From: Verrucomicrobiota bacterium
Lineage (GTDB): Bacteria > Verrucomicrobiota > Verrucomicrobiia > Verrucomicrobiales > Verrucomicrobiaceae
DNA length: 64,000 nucleotides
Reading direction: 5' to 3'
NCBI GenBank assembly: GCA_017301975.1
Contig: JAFLEI010000003.1
Location: 186,724 to 250,723 of the forward strand
Of this stretch, positions 43,252-52,622 are shown one piece after another (the first letter of the stretch is position 1; every line of letters begins with the position of its first letter). The notes below the pieces were generated by a model. That model was not told the DNA's origin, ran no database searches, and saw nothing but the letters and a program-made list of their open reading frames with translations. A program made the translations under genes and the position numbers.

Positions 43252-44472
43252 TTACCAAAGCCGCCAGGCCGACAATTCTTTATCGCTGCGTGCAAATACC
43301 TTGTTTCCCGCGAATGCCGGATGCGCCCAGGTTTTGCCGATGACCTGCCAGCGGGCAAGTTCCTCGCACTTTTCCGGCTTCAGCGAGACATAGACCAGTT
43401 CACCGCTGGCGTTGAGAAGGACGGCGAGGTTGGTTGATTCCCGCATCCATACCAGGCTCATCTGGGGATTGCTGTCCTTTGGTGCCAGCGTGTTGTCGTC
43501 GCTCCAGAGAATTCTGCCTGTCTTGAGTTCGAAAGCCTGGAGGCCGCGGGTTTTGTCGAGCATGTAAACAATGCCGTCTTTGAACAAGGGAGCTGACATG
43601 AGACCGCAGATTCCGGTTTGATTTTCCCACAGCAGCGTGGCGCTCTTTTCGAGTTGAAGCGCCTTTGCACCGTGCCAGTAGCCCGAGACGAGAAGAATAC
43701 CGTCATGATAGAGCGGTTGCGCGATGCTGACGCCATACGTGATCTTGTATGGAAAGAGCCAGTTCACCTGACCGCTGTCTGGATTGAGACTCTGCACATG
43801 CTCCGGTCCCCATGCGATCAGCTGACGCGTGCCCGCATGCGAGATGATCTCTGGCGTGCAGTAACCCGCTGGATCTGGGCCGCCACGCCAGACTTCTTCG
43901 CCGGTTGTTTTGTCCAAGGCGATGACTGAGCCAGCTTTCGCTCCGACATGCAGCAGCACTCGATTCCCATCGACCACGGGCGAAGCTGCAAAACCCCACG
44001 TCGGAATCTTTGCCCCGAAGGTTTTGACCGTGTCCACTTGCCACATCACCTGGCCAGTCACAGCATCGAGACATAAAGCCACGCCCGTCGCACCCAAGGC
44101 GTACGCCTTGCCATCGGTAATATTCACCGATGAACGCGGCCCGGTCCCATATTCCATGCTGCCATAGCTGACCTCCCAGCTGTGCTGCCAGATATTTGTG
44201 CCGCTCTCAGCATCGAAGCACAGAAGGCGTTCGGCCTCTTTGGGCGTCTTGAGCCGGTCCATCACATACACCCGTCCGTTGATTGTTGTGACACCGCCGA
44301 ACCCGGCGCTGATCTCTTTTTTCCAAAGTCTTTCAGGCTCTTTCCTGGCAAAGTCCGCAGGGATGTCCTTCGGATTCCAGCCTCCATCCGCATTCGGCCC
44401 ACGCCAGCGCGGCCAGTCCTCAGCTGCGAATGCAAGGTTTGAAACCAGAAAAGCCACAAAAAATTTCTTCAT
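43252..44472 (-). CDS. PQQ-binding-like beta-propeller secreted protein
   Basis: A 406-residue product from ATG 44472 with a signal peptide (KKFFVAFLVSNLAFA) and the EDWPRWRGPNADG start common to this family. Blades include NIWQHSWEVSYGS, QVMWQVDTV, EVWRGGPD and RILWSDDNT. A paralogue of the 33 kb propeller, with the same W-P-x-(F/W)-x-G-P start. Substrate or cofactor unknown. It overlaps or abuts the ceramidase gene. Confidence 0.88.
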   Translation of the reverse strand: MKKFFVAFLVSNLAFAAEDWPRWRGPNADGGWNPKDIPADFARKEPERLWKKEISAGFGGVTTINGRVYVMDRLKTPKEAERLLCFDAESGTNIWQHSWEVSYGSMEYGTGPRSSVNITDGKAYALGATGVALCLDAVTGQVMWQVDTVKTFGAKIPTWGFAASPVVDGNRVLLHVGAKAGSVIALDKTTGEEVWRGGPDPAGYCTPEIISHAGTRQLIAWGPEHVQSLNPDSGQVNWLFPYKITYGVSIAQPLYHDGILLVSGYWHGAKALQLEKSATLLWENQTGICGLMSAPLFKDGIVYMLDKTRGLQAFELKTGRILWSDDNTLAPKDSNPQMSLVWMRESTNLAVLLNASGELVYVSLKPEKCEELARWQVIGKTWAHPAFAGNKVFARSDKELSAWRLW

Positions 44473-44639
44473 GCAGCTTCAATACGAAGCGGCCTTGGAA
44501 ATTTCGCAACACGATGTCAAGCCATGCCTCCGACAAAAGTTTTTCACATGTGATCTTGAATGGTTGCTGCCCGTGATCGTCTCGCTAACTCCACTGATCC
44601 CAACCGGATTTTTATCCTTCACTTTTCCATTTTCCAACC

Positions 44640-47009
44640 ATGTCTGCTGCTAACGAACTCAACATCAATGTCACTCACGTCGAGCGTGTCGCCAAGGAAC
44701 TGGGCCTGCGGGCCATCCAGGTCGGCGCGACGGCCAAACTCTTTGCCGATGGCGCCACCGTGCCGTTCATCGCTCGTTATCGAAAGGAGGCCACCGGGTC
44801 TTTGGATGAAGTGCAAATTCAGAACATTCAGGAGCGCATGACCCAGCTCGTGGCGCTGGACGACCGCCGCACCGCGATTGTGAAATCGCTCGAAGAGCGC
44901 AAGCTGATGACGGACGTACTGCGCGCGAAGATCGACAAGGCCGAAACGATGAATGCGCTGGAGGACATCTTTGCGCCTTTCCGTCCGAAGCGCCGCACAC
45001 GCGCCACGATCGCCAAAGAAAAAGGTCTTGAGCCGCTGGCAGATTTCATTGAGGCCAATCTCATGACGCATGGGGTGGATCTCACCGGCGAGGTGGTGAA
45101 GTATGTGAACCCGGACCACGAAAACGAAGAGCTGCGCGTCAAGGACGCCAACGACGCCCTCAGCGGCGCACGCGACATCATCGCCGAGCGCATCAGCGAC
45201 AACGCGGAGGCGCGTGCGGCGCTGCGCAAATTTTTCGCGGAGCAGTCCACGGTTGTTTCCAAGGTTATGTTCGGGAAAGAAAAAGACGAAGAGGCGCAGA
45301 AGTTCCGCGACTACTTTGACTGGAGCGAGCCGCTGAAAGCCATCCCATCGCACCGCATGCTGGCCATTCGTCGTGGCGAAAAAGAAGGCTACCTGCTCAT
45401 GCGCATCCAGCCGGCGGAAGACACGGCGATCAAGATGATCGAGAACCTCTTTGTCAAAGGCGGCAATGCCTGCTCTGACCAGATGAAGCTGGCCTGTGCA
45501 GACAGCTACAAGCGCCTGCTGAGCTCCAGCATGGAAACCGAAGCACGTCTTGAATCGAAGAAGAAGGCTGACACAGAGGCCGTGCGTGTGTTTGCCGACA
45601 ATCTGCGCGAACTGCTGCTGGCGGCACCGCTGGGACAGAAGCGAGTGCTCGGCATTGACCCCGGCTTCCGCACGGGTTGCAAAGTGGTCGTGCTCGATGC
45701 GCAGGGCCAGCTTCTCTACAACGATGTGATCTACCTGCTCGGCGAGGGCAGCGGTTTGCTGCATGCGAAGAACTTGGTGCTCAATCTGGTAGATCGCTAC
45801 AAGATCCAGGCCATCGCCATCGGCAACGGCACCGCCAGCCGCGAGACGGAAATGTTCGTGAAGAAGATCGGCGTGCCGGGCTCGATCCCCGTAATCATGG
45901 TCAATGAGAGCGGTGCTTCGATCTACAGCGCCAGCGAAGTCGCACGTGAGGAGTTCCCGAATCATGACGTCACGGTGCGTGGTTCCGTTTCCATCGCACG
46001 TCGTCTCATGGACCCGCTGGCGGAACTGGTGAAGCTCGATCCGAAATCCATCGGCGTCGGTCAGTATCAGCATGACGTGGATCAGACGCAGCTCAAGACC
46101 AGCCTCGATCACGTCGTCATCAGCGCGGTGAACGGCGTCGGCGTGGAACTCAACACGGCCAGCAAGCAGCTTCTCAGCTACGTGTCCGGCCTGAACAGCG
46201 CGCACGCCGCCAACATCGTGGCCTTCCGCAATGAGAACGGCCCGTTCAAGAGCCGCAAGGATCTCATGAAGGTGCCAAGACTGGGCGACAAGGCTTTCGA
46301 GCAGGCCGCAGGCTTCTTGCGCATTCGTGATGCCGTGCATCCCCTGGATGCCAGTGCGGTGCATCCTGAACGTTATCCCCTGGTCGAAAAAATGGCGGCC
46401 GAAATCGGCTGCACAGTGCAGGAGCTCATGCAGCGCGCGGACCTGCGCCAGAAAATCGACCTCAAGAAGTATGTGAGTGAAGACGTGGGCCTGCCGACGC
46501 TTCAGGACATCATGAACGAGCTCGCCAAGCCAGGGCGCGACCCCCGCAAGCAGTTTGAGGTCTTCAGCTTCGCCGAAGGCGTGAATGACATGAAGGACCT
46601 CACCGTGGGCATGAAGCTGCCGGGCATCGTGACGAACGTGACCGCCTTTGGTGCGTTTGTGGACATCGGCGTGCATCAGGACGGCCTTGTGCATGTGAGC
46701 CAGCTCAGTGACACCTTTGTGCGTGATGCAGCGGAAGTCGTGAAAGTGGCGCAGCGCGTGCAGGTCACGGTCACAGAAGTGGACATCCCGCGCAAACGCA
46801 TCGCCCTGAGCATGAAATCCAAGCCTGACTTTGAAAAGAAGCAGGGCAGTGCAGGGCCCCGTCCTGCCGGCGGCCCGGGCGGCGGTCAGCGCAGCTTCTC
46901 CAGCGGTGGCGGTGGCCAGCGCAGCTCCGGCGGCGGCATGGGCAATCCCTTCGGCGGCGGTGGTGGCGGCGACTGGTTCACAGCGGCGGCGCAGAAGGGG
47001 AAGAAGTAG
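44640..47009 (+). CDS. tex: Tex-family transcription accessory protein
   Basis: A 789-residue protein. The N-terminal helical region has GATVPFIARYRKEATGSLDEVQ. A YqgF/RNase H-like domain contains LGIDPGFRTGCK; the helix-hairpin-helix region has LNSAHAANIVAFRNENG and PRLGDKAFEQAAGFLRI; and the C-terminal S1 domain has GIVTNVTAFGAFVDIGVHQDGLVH. A Gly/Ser-rich tail (about 740-789) follows, beyond the usual ending. Tex binds nucleic acid and helps transcription and RNA decay; it is cytosolic and usually single-copy. A 167-bp leader precedes it. Confidence 0.96.
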   Translation: MSAANELNINVTHVERVAKELGLRAIQVGATAKLFADGATVPFIARYRKEATGSLDEVQIQNIQERMTQLVALDDRRTAIVKSLEERKLMTDVLRAKIDKAETMNALEDIFAPFRPKRRTRATIAKEKGLEPLADFIEANLMTHGVDLTGEVVKYVNPDHENEELRVKDANDALSGARDIIAERISDNAEARAALRKFFAEQSTVVSKVMFGKEKDEEAQKFRDYFDWSEPLKAIPSHRMLAIRRGEKEGYLLMRIQPAEDTAIKMIENLFVKGGNACSDQMKLACADSYKRLLSSSMETEARLESKKKADTEAVRVFADNLRELLLAAPLGQKRVLGIDPGFRTGCKVVVLDAQGQLLYNDVIYLLGEGSGLLHAKNLVLNLVDRYKIQAIAIGNGTASRETEMFVKKIGVPGSIPVIMVNESGASIYSASEVAREEFPNHDVTVRGSVSIARRLMDPLAELVKLDPKSIGVGQYQHDVDQTQLKTSLDHVVISAVNGVGVELNTASKQLLSYVSGLNSAHAANIVAFRNENGPFKSRKDLMKVPRLGDKAFEQAAGFLRIRDAVHPLDASAVHPERYPLVEKMAAEIGCTVQELMQRADLRQKIDLKKYVSEDVGLPTLQDIMNELAKPGRDPRKQFEVFSFAEGVNDMKDLTVGMKLPGIVTNVTAFGAFVDIGVHQDGLVHVSQLSDTFVRDAAEVVKVAQRVQVTVTEVDIPRKRIALSMKSKPDFEKKQGSAGPRPAGGPGGGQRSFSSGGGGQRSSGGGMGNPFGGGGGGDWFTAAAQKGKK

Positions 47010-47039
47010 CAGATCCTCGCGTGATGCAGCTCTGGGTTT

Positions 47040-47067
47040 CGACGCCGTGCATGCAAGCACGGCGTCG
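47040..47067 (+). terminator. Perfect hairpin after tex
   Basis: CGACGCCGTGC and GCACGGCGTCG form an 11-bp perfect stem around ATGCAA. No T tract follows, so it is a weak or Rho-assisted terminator or an RNA-stabilising hairpin. Confidence 0.5.
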
Positions 47068-47184
47068 TGGCTCATGGAATTATCCCGTGGCCAAGATTTC
47101 CTGAACACGAAGCGGTGTGGACGCGTCGTAGATTGCGGCCTTGCCACGTGGTGCCGGGCCTTCTACGATTCCAAGGACTCCCTC

Positions 47185-47745
47185 ATGAAACTTTCTCTCC
47201 TCGCTCCGCTGATCCTGCCGCTGCTGCTCACGCAATGTGTCGATCCCTACAATGGTCCGAACGGAGGTGCAGATCCCTATGCAAATCCTTATCGGCAGGA
47301 CATGCGGGATCAAGGATCGCAGATGAACAGCATGGCGTTTGAGCGTGGCCAGCACGACGGCCAGGCGGACGCGCAGCAGGGCCAGCCCCAGAACTACCAG
47401 CGCAATCCCTCCCGCTTCGACTACAATACTGAGCTCGCCTATCGCGACGGTTACAATCAGCGTTACAGCCAGATAGCCGGCAGCCAGCCGCAGGGCGGCA
47501 GCTCCTCGAATCAAGGTGCCGCTCAGCCGCCGCCGCCGCGTGACCCCACGTACAACCAGGGTTACGACTACGGTCTGCGTGACCGCACAGGCGGACGAGT
47601 GGCCGATCCTTCGGCACAGGTGGGGCGCTATGACCCGCGCTACCGTTCGAGTTTTGAACGAGGCTACTACGATGGCTACAATTCCAGCGCCTCAGGCGGC
47701 GCCTCTTCAAATCCCGGCGCGGGCGGTAATCTGTGGTTCCGCTAG
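47185..47745 (+). CDS. Gly/Gln/Tyr-rich lipoprotein of unknown function
   Basis: A 186-residue product from ATG 47185. The signal peptide (KLSLLAPLILPLLLTQ) ends in a lipobox with Cys at about 18. The mature part is low-complexity with repeated pieces of the form (F/A)xxGxxDG: FERGQHDGQAD, AYRDGYNQRY, GYDYGLRDR, FERGYYDGYN, and a Pro run. It resembles glycine-zipper or outer-membrane anchor lipoproteins in style only. Convergent with the histone-like gene, with a terminator between. Confidence 0.75.
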   Translation: MKLSLLAPLILPLLLTQCVDPYNGPNGGADPYANPYRQDMRDQGSQMNSMAFERGQHDGQADAQQGQPQNYQRNPSRFDYNTELAYRDGYNQRYSQIAGSQPQGGSSSNQGAAQPPPPRDPTYNQGYDYGLRDRTGGRVADPSAQVGRYDPRYRSSFERGYYDGYNSSASGGASSNPGAGGNLWFR

Positions 47746-47771
47746 GTGGCAGGCTGACAGCGGATGGCTAC

Positions 47772-47804
47772 AAAAAAACACCGTCACGGCAGGCCATGAC
47801 GGTG
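47772..47804 (-). terminator. Intrinsic terminator after the H1-like gene
   Basis: On the minus strand, CACCGTCATGG and CCGTGACGGTG pair with one wobble around CCTG, followed by seven T residues. It lies 34 bp after the stop of the small basic protein gene. Confidence 0.88.
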
Positions 47805-47837
47805 GTCTTCAATTGAAACGACTGTGAGGCGAACCAG

Positions 47838-48134
47838 TTATTCCTGAGCAGCAGCCTCAGGAGCGGTTTCGGCAGTGGCGACTTCAACAGCTGGAGCAGC
47901 GGTTTCTGCAACTTCAGCGGCAGGAGCGGCTTCAGCGGCAACTTCAGCAGCCTTGGCCTTGGTCGGAGCCTTCTTGGCGGCGACTTTCTTGGCGGGAGCC
48001 TTCTTGGCGGTTTTGGCTTCGGATTTGACGGCGCGTGCTTTGCGGGAGACGCCGGCCTTGGCCAGAGCTTTCTTGCGGGCAAGATAGAGCTTACGGCGGC
48101 GGCGTTTGATGACTTTGTTCAGTTGTTGACCCAT
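47838..48134 (-). CDS. Small basic Ala/Lys-rich (histone H1-like) protein
   Basis: A 98-residue product from ATG 48134. The first ~30 residues are strongly basic (QQLNKVIKRRRRKLYLARKKALAK), and the next ~35 alternate Ala and Lys with AKK and APAKK motifs like histone H1 or bacterial Hc1/AlgP tails. The last ~35 are acidic and Ala-rich (AAEAAPAAEVAET). It may bind DNA or RNA; the N-terminus also recalls a ribosome-associated basic peptide. Complete with its own terminator. Function not assigned. Confidence 0.7.
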   Translation of the reverse strand: MGQQLNKVIKRRRRKLYLARKKALAKAGVSRKARAVKSEAKTAKKAPAKKVAAKKAPTKAKAAEVAAEAAPAAEVAETAAPAVEVATAETAPEAAAQE

Positions 48135-48269
48135 GATGGATGATCGGTTGTCGTTTGCGGTTTTGAGGGCGGCAAGAGTTCCACTGATCAAGGTTGAATC
48201 AAGATCAAATGCAGTCCGCCCCCGGTTTCCCGGGATTGAGGCGGGGTGAATCCTGCTTTGCAGCCATTT

Positions 48270-48989
48270 TCAGGGCTTTTTATCCCCTTCTTGGGGCAAA
48301 TCGCCCTGTTTGGGGGCTTCAAGCTTGGGCTCCAGACGAGGCTCCACGTGGTTTGCGGCCTGCTGGGTGGGCGGAACTTTGAACAATTTGCCGGTGTAAG
48401 GGCATTTCACGGTCTGTCCGGCGCTCATGCCGGAGACATCCACCAGCTGCGTTTTCCCCGCGAAGGGGCTGTTCACCATGTTCATGCGGCCTGGCACTGC
48501 GGTGCCGTAGGGCAGATCTGTGGTGGCCGCCTCGGAGTCGGCACTGATTTTGGGCGTCTCATTGGCCGGTGGCGGATTGGGGGTGATGTTCGGCGCGTGA
48601 GCATGGCGGGGCTCCTCCACAGGGATCTTCACGTCCGGGCTGCGCTCCACCGAAGGGCGGCTCAGTCGCGTGCGAGGCACGTATCTGGAGCTGACTCCCG
48701 CTGGGGAGAGCGTGCTGAAATAGCTGTTGGGCACAAACCCGGAGGAACCGAGCGCGCCGTAGTGACTGCGCCGTGGATAGGCGGCATAACGCTGGGCGTA
48801 CGAGCCGCCCGTGCGGAAGGGTGGTGACTGATGGCGGGTCGCAGAGCTCAGGTAGGGCAGCAGTCCCTGCGTTTGAATGCTGCGCCAGGCTTCGTGTGGC
48901 GGCATGGAGCATTGGACCAGAAGGCCTGCCGTCGCCAGGGTGGCAAGCATGCGTACCGCAAAGGCGGTGGAACAATGGGGAGCATTCAT
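48270..48989 (-). CDS. Pro-rich lipoprotein of unknown function
   Basis: A 239-residue product from ATG 48989. The signal (AVRMLATLATAGLL) ends in VQC, a likely lipobox (Cys near 26). It then has Arg/Ser/Tyr-rich low complexity, a Pro/Asn linker (APNITPNPPPANETP), and a compact segment, GRMNMVNSPFAGKTQLVDVSG and VKCPYTGKLFKVP, that looks conserved and contains a zinc-ribbon-like CPYTGK. Tail is charged. Family unknown. Confidence 0.65.
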   Translation of the reverse strand: MNAPHCSTAFAVRMLATLATAGLLVQCSMPPHEAWRSIQTQGLLPYLSSATRHQSPPFRTGGSYAQRYAAYPRRSHYGALGSSGFVPNSYFSTLSPAGVSSRYVPRTRLSRPSVERSPDVKIPVEEPRHAHAPNITPNPPPANETPKISADSEAATTDLPYGTAVPGRMNMVNSPFAGKTQLVDVSGMSAGQTVKCPYTGKLFKVPPTQQAANHVEPRLEPKLEAPKQGDLPQEGDKKP

Positions 48990-49149
48990 GAATTGACGAT
49001 ATGAAGTGATGTCTTCGATGTGGAAGCGACGCCACAGGCCAGTGCTGATGCTGGCAGCGCTGGGTTCAAAGGGCAAGAAAACAGCTCGTCAAAATCCTGT
49101 CATCACCTTGTCATCTTCTTAATTTCCACACCTGCTAGACTGAGTGGGC

Positions 49150-50328
49150 TCATGCGGCCTGAGCGAGACCAATCTCCTGCTCATTGAGATAGCAGGATGG
49201 ATCAGGCGCCCACAGGTCTCCCGTCATCTGCAGAGCCCGTACTCGGAAGCCGCCGCCGCAAACGTCCAGAAAGCTGCACTGCGCGCATTTGCCCGTGAGG
49301 TGTTCCTTGCGATTCCGCAAAGCATTGAGCGTGGCGTTGTCCCGATTGCTCCAGATGTCGCTGAATTTGCGGTCCTTCACGTTGCCCAGCGTGAGCTCAT
49401 GCCAGAACTGGTCGGGATGCACATTGCCCTGGGTGTCGATGTTGCTGATGCCGGTGCCGCTGCTGTTGGCCCCGCCGCCATTCCAAGTGAGCAGTTCCAT
49501 CGCACGCGCGGCACGTTCGGGATTTTCCCGTTTCAGACGCATGTAGAGGTAGGGGCCGTCCACGGGCTGGTCCACGGTCAAAACCTCACGTGGTTTGCCG
49601 CTGGCGGCCCACTTGGCGGTGCGGTCGAGAATTTTGTCGATGGCTCCACGAGTCTCCTCATGCGGCACTTCCATGAGGTCGGCGCCGCGTCCGCTATAGA
49701 CGAGGTGGTAGAAGCACACGCGCTCGATGTCCTCCTGCTCGATGAAATCGAGGATGGAGTCGATATCGGCGATGTTGTGGCGGGAGAGGGTGAGGCGCAG
49801 GCCCACCTTCTGGCCCACCGCCTTGCAGTTTCGAAATGCCGCCACCGCTTTGTCAAAGCAGCCCACCTTGCCACGGAAGTGATCGTGCGTGGCGCCCATG
49901 CCATCGAGCGAGATTCCCACGTAGGAGAAGCCGATGTCCTTGAGACGCTGCGCATATTCGGGCGTGATCAGCGTGCCATTGGTGGAAAGCGTGAGGCGCA
50001 GGCCCTTGCTGGTGGCGTATTCGGCCAGTTCAAAGAAGTGCGGGTGGATCGTGGGCTCGCCGCCGGAAAGCAGCAGCGCGGGCACTTTGTATTCAGCCAG
50101 ATCATCGATGACACCTTTGCACTGCTCCCACGACAGTTCGCCGGGGTAGAATTTGGAATCCGAATCCTGATAGCAATGCACGCACTTCAGATTGCAGCGG
50201 CGGGTGATGTTCCAGACGACGATGGGGCGGCGCTCGGCGGCAGTAGCGGGCGAACCATGGCCGCGCCCGTAGCGCAGGTGGTCCATGGGCTGGGCGACAT
50301 CACAGTAGAGGCGGGTGAGGTTGATCAT
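49150..50328 (-). CDS. AhbC/NirJ-type radical SAM protein with SPASM-like C-terminus
   Basis: A 392-residue protein from ATG 50328. The radical SAM cluster cysteines are Cys45, Cys49 and Cys52 (CNLKCVHC), with LLLSGGEPTIHP and TLSTNGTLIT. The start, INLTRLYCD...LRYGRG then PIVVWNITRRC, and the C-terminal cluster CAQCSFLDVCGGGFRVRA with WAPDPSCYL match proteins of sirohaem-dependent haem synthesis (AhbC, 12,18-didecarboxysirohaem deacetylase) and haem d1 NirJ. The exact reaction is uncertain. Other sirohaem or haem genes are not in the window. It lies 89 bp after the Amt gene on the same strand. Confidence 0.75.
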   Translation of the reverse strand: MINLTRLYCDVAQPMDHLRYGRGHGSPATAAERRPIVVWNITRRCNLKCVHCYQDSDSKFYPGELSWEQCKGVIDDLAEYKVPALLLSGGEPTIHPHFFELAEYATSKGLRLTLSTNGTLITPEYAQRLKDIGFSYVGISLDGMGATHDHFRGKVGCFDKAVAAFRNCKAVGQKVGLRLTLSRHNIADIDSILDFIEQEDIERVCFYHLVYSGRGADLMEVPHEETRGAIDKILDRTAKWAASGKPREVLTVDQPVDGPYLYMRLKRENPERAARAMELLTWNGGGANSSGTGISNIDTQGNVHPDQFWHELTLGNVKDRKFSDIWSNRDNATLNALRNRKEHLTGKCAQCSFLDVCGGGFRVRALQMTGDLWAPDPSCYLNEQEIGLAQAA

Positions 50329-50417
50329 GACCCCGTAAAAACGCACACGCCCTCCCCCGATGCCCCGCCGATCTTGCGCAATGCCTGACCAAGCTTGCCG
50401 CCCGCTCACGCCGGGCC

Positions 50418-51890
50418 TTAGGCCTGCTCCGTGGTCTGGAAGTCGGGGTAGGCATTCGCCGCGTGTTCGGAGAAGTCCAGGCCGTCGATCTGCTCGTTGT
50501 CCGTCGCTCGCAGGCCCACCAGCATGTCCACTGTCTTGAAGATCCCGAAGCAGATGACAAACGAGGTGAGCGTGATGGAAAAAGTGCCCAGTGCCTGCAC
50601 TCCCAGCTTGTGCGCATCAAAACCATCCTGGTTGAACAAGGCCACGCTCAGGGTACCCCACCAGCCATTCACCAGATGCACCGGCACCGCGCCCACGGCA
50701 TCGTCAATCTGCATACGCTCCAGCGCGATGGTGGCCACGGTGGTGATGATCCCCGCGATCAAACCGACCACAAGCGAGGACGCAGGGGAGATGTTGGCGC
50801 AGCAGGCGGTGATGCCCACCAGCCCACCGAGGGCTCCGTTTAGAGTGATGCCCACATCCGGCCTGCCCTGCACAAACCACATGGAGATCATCGCGGCAAG
50901 AGCGCCTGCCGCAGGAGCAATGGTCGTGTTCACCACGATGCGGCCGATCGCGCCATCGCCAATCAGCGTGGACCCGGCGTTAAAGCCAAACCAGCCGAAC
51001 CACAGGATGAAAACTCCCAGTGCGGCCAGCGGGATGTTGTGCCCCGCGATCAGGCGCGGCGTGCCGTCCTTGGCAAAGCGGCCGTGCCGCGCGCCCACCA
51101 CGAGAATGCCCGCCAGGGCGCAGGCACCGCCGCAGCCATGCACCACTGTGGAGCCCGCGAAATCCACGAAGCCCATGGCCTCCAGCCAGCCCTTTTCTCC
51201 ACCCACGCCAAAGCCGCCGCCAAAGCTGCCCCAGGCCCAGTGGCCGCCCAGCGGATAGACCAGACCGGCCAGCAGACCCGCATAGACGAGATAGCCCACG
51301 AACTTCGTGCGTTCCGCCATGGCGCCGGAAACGATGGTGCAGGCCGTGCCGGCAAACACGACCTGGAAGAACCAGAAGGCCCACATGGAGTCATTCCCCG
51401 CGTGATTGGCCAGCCAGAAGCCGTCCGTGCCGATCCAGCCACCGGCACTTTTGCCAAACATCAGTCCGAATCCAAGGAACATGAAGACCAGTGCACTGAT
51501 GCAGAAGTCGAGGAAGTTCTTCATGATGATGTTGATGCTGTTCTTGGCACGGGCAAAGCCCAGCTCCACCATGGCAAATCCGGCCTGCATCATGAAAACC
51601 ATCGCACCGGCCATGACCATCCAGACCACGTTCAAGTTCACCTGCACGGTGTCGATGTCCGCCTTCACGGCGGCGCTGGCAGGTTCGGCGGGAGCACTTT
51701 CAGCCTTGGGGGCCGCTTCATTTTTCACCGCCTTCGCCACCTCGTTCAGCGTGCCTTGATTCGTGTCGAGCTTCTTGATGATGGTGTCCAGTTTCGCCTC
51801 AATCTTGCTGCTGTCCTGAGCAGTGGCAGAGGGCAGCGAGATGGCAAGAAAGACGATGGATGCCAGAGAGGAGAGGCGGAGTAGATTCAT
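50418..51890 (-). CDS. amt: Ammonium transporter (Amt/MEP/Rh family)
   Basis: A 490-residue protein from ATG 51890. An N-terminal signal peptide (NLLRLSSLASIVFLAISLPSATA) and a periplasmic coiled-coil/Ala-Pro linker of about 70 residues come first. The 11-helix Amt core follows: LNVVWMVMAGAMVFMMQAGFAMVELGFAR, DFAGSTVVHGCGGACAL (first pore His), FGWFGFNAGST and VPVHLVNGWWGTL (second pore His). No GlnK/PII gene adjoins it, unlike most amt loci; a roadblock-like gene lies 14 bp upstream instead. The extended N-terminus is unusual for bacterial Amt. Confidence 0.92.
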   Translation of the reverse strand: MNLLRLSSLASIVFLAISLPSATAQDSSKIEAKLDTIIKKLDTNQGTLNEVAKAVKNEAAPKAESAPAEPASAAVKADIDTVQVNLNVVWMVMAGAMVFMMQAGFAMVELGFARAKNSINIIMKNFLDFCISALVFMFLGFGLMFGKSAGGWIGTDGFWLANHAGNDSMWAFWFFQVVFAGTACTIVSGAMAERTKFVGYLVYAGLLAGLVYPLGGHWAWGSFGGGFGVGGEKGWLEAMGFVDFAGSTVVHGCGGACALAGILVVGARHGRFAKDGTPRLIAGHNIPLAALGVFILWFGWFGFNAGSTLIGDGAIGRIVVNTTIAPAAGALAAMISMWFVQGRPDVGITLNGALGGLVGITACCANISPASSLVVGLIAGIITTVATIALERMQIDDAVGAVPVHLVNGWWGTLSVALFNQDGFDAHKLGVQALGTFSITLTSFVICFGIFKTVDMLVGLRATDNEQIDGLDFSEHAANAYPDFQTTEQA

Positions 51891-51904
51891 GCAGAAAAAA
51901 AGGT

Positions 51905-52606
51905 TCAGAGGTCCAGGTGTTCGAGCGCGGCTTCCAGCTCGCCGAGAAGTTGGCGGCGTTTGGAGGTGTTCGGCACCTGCTCGATCACGCTGGCTGCCAG
52001 TTTCCGCACTGCCGTGGCGGTGAGGCGGTAGGGGTCTGAAATCTTGGCCTCGGTGATTGTGCGCTGGATCAGATTGGCGGCCTGCGCCCGGCCCATGACC
52101 TTGCCCAGCACGCCTTCCACGCACTGTCTCACCGCTCCCCATTGATTGACCGTCGTCTCCGCCTTGTCGGTGAGCTGGGAGAGCGCGCGTGGACTGGTGA
52201 CGACGAGTTCTTCGATGCCATCCGCCGGCGGCTTGGCCGCAGGCTGCTGCTCCGTGGAGGCGGCATGGAGCAGCGTGGCGTGGTCATTGAGCATCACCGA
52301 TGCCGCGCTGGCGGCCAGGTCAGGATCTGCCCGCGAGGTGAGAAAGAACAGCATCACCGCCTCGTCATGCAGCACGGCCAGGAGCACGCCGCCGTCGAGC
52401 TCCAGGTAGATCTGGTGGATCTTTCGCCGCACCTGCCGGTAGCCTTCCAGCATCTGGATGATGATCTCGCGCAGATTGTCCGCGCGCGTGTCGGAAAAAG
52501 GCATCTGGCGGTGGATCGTGTTTCTGCCTTTGAAAAGCATCACGCCAGCCACGCCTTCAAGTCGCTGCAATGACGCGGCGGAGGTGATCACAGGGTTTAA
52601 ACTCAT
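51905..52606 (-). CDS. Roadblock/LC7-like N-terminal domain protein
   Basis: A 233-residue cytosolic product. Residues 1-110 look like a roadblock/LC7 domain: LQRLEGVAGVMLFKGRNTIH, NLREIIIQMLEGYRQVR, IYLELDGGVLLAVLHDEAVMLFF. The C-terminal ~100 residues are helical (LSQLTDKAETTVNQWGAVRQCVEGVLGKVMGRAQAANLI; LLGELEAALEHLDL) and unassigned. It follows a small gene by 16 bp and precedes amt by 14 bp, so all three appear co-transcribed. Assignment rests on pattern alone. Confidence 0.6.
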   Translation of the reverse strand: MSLNPVITSAASLQRLEGVAGVMLFKGRNTIHRQMPFSDTRADNLREIIIQMLEGYRQVRRKIHQIYLELDGGVLLAVLHDEAVMLFFLTSRADPDLAASAASVMLNDHATLLHAASTEQQPAAKPPADGIEELVVTSPRALSQLTDKAETTVNQWGAVRQCVEGVLGKVMGRAQAANLIQRTITEAKISDPYRLTATAVRKLAASVIEQVPNTSKRRQLLGELEAALEHLDL

Positions 52607-52622
52607 GGGCGCGGGGAAAAAA

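Noticed and set aside
44619..47147. 842-residue minus-strand open frame opposite tex
   Set aside because: High third-position G+C leaves antisense frames open; tex is certain, and the antisense product is His/Arg-rich noise.
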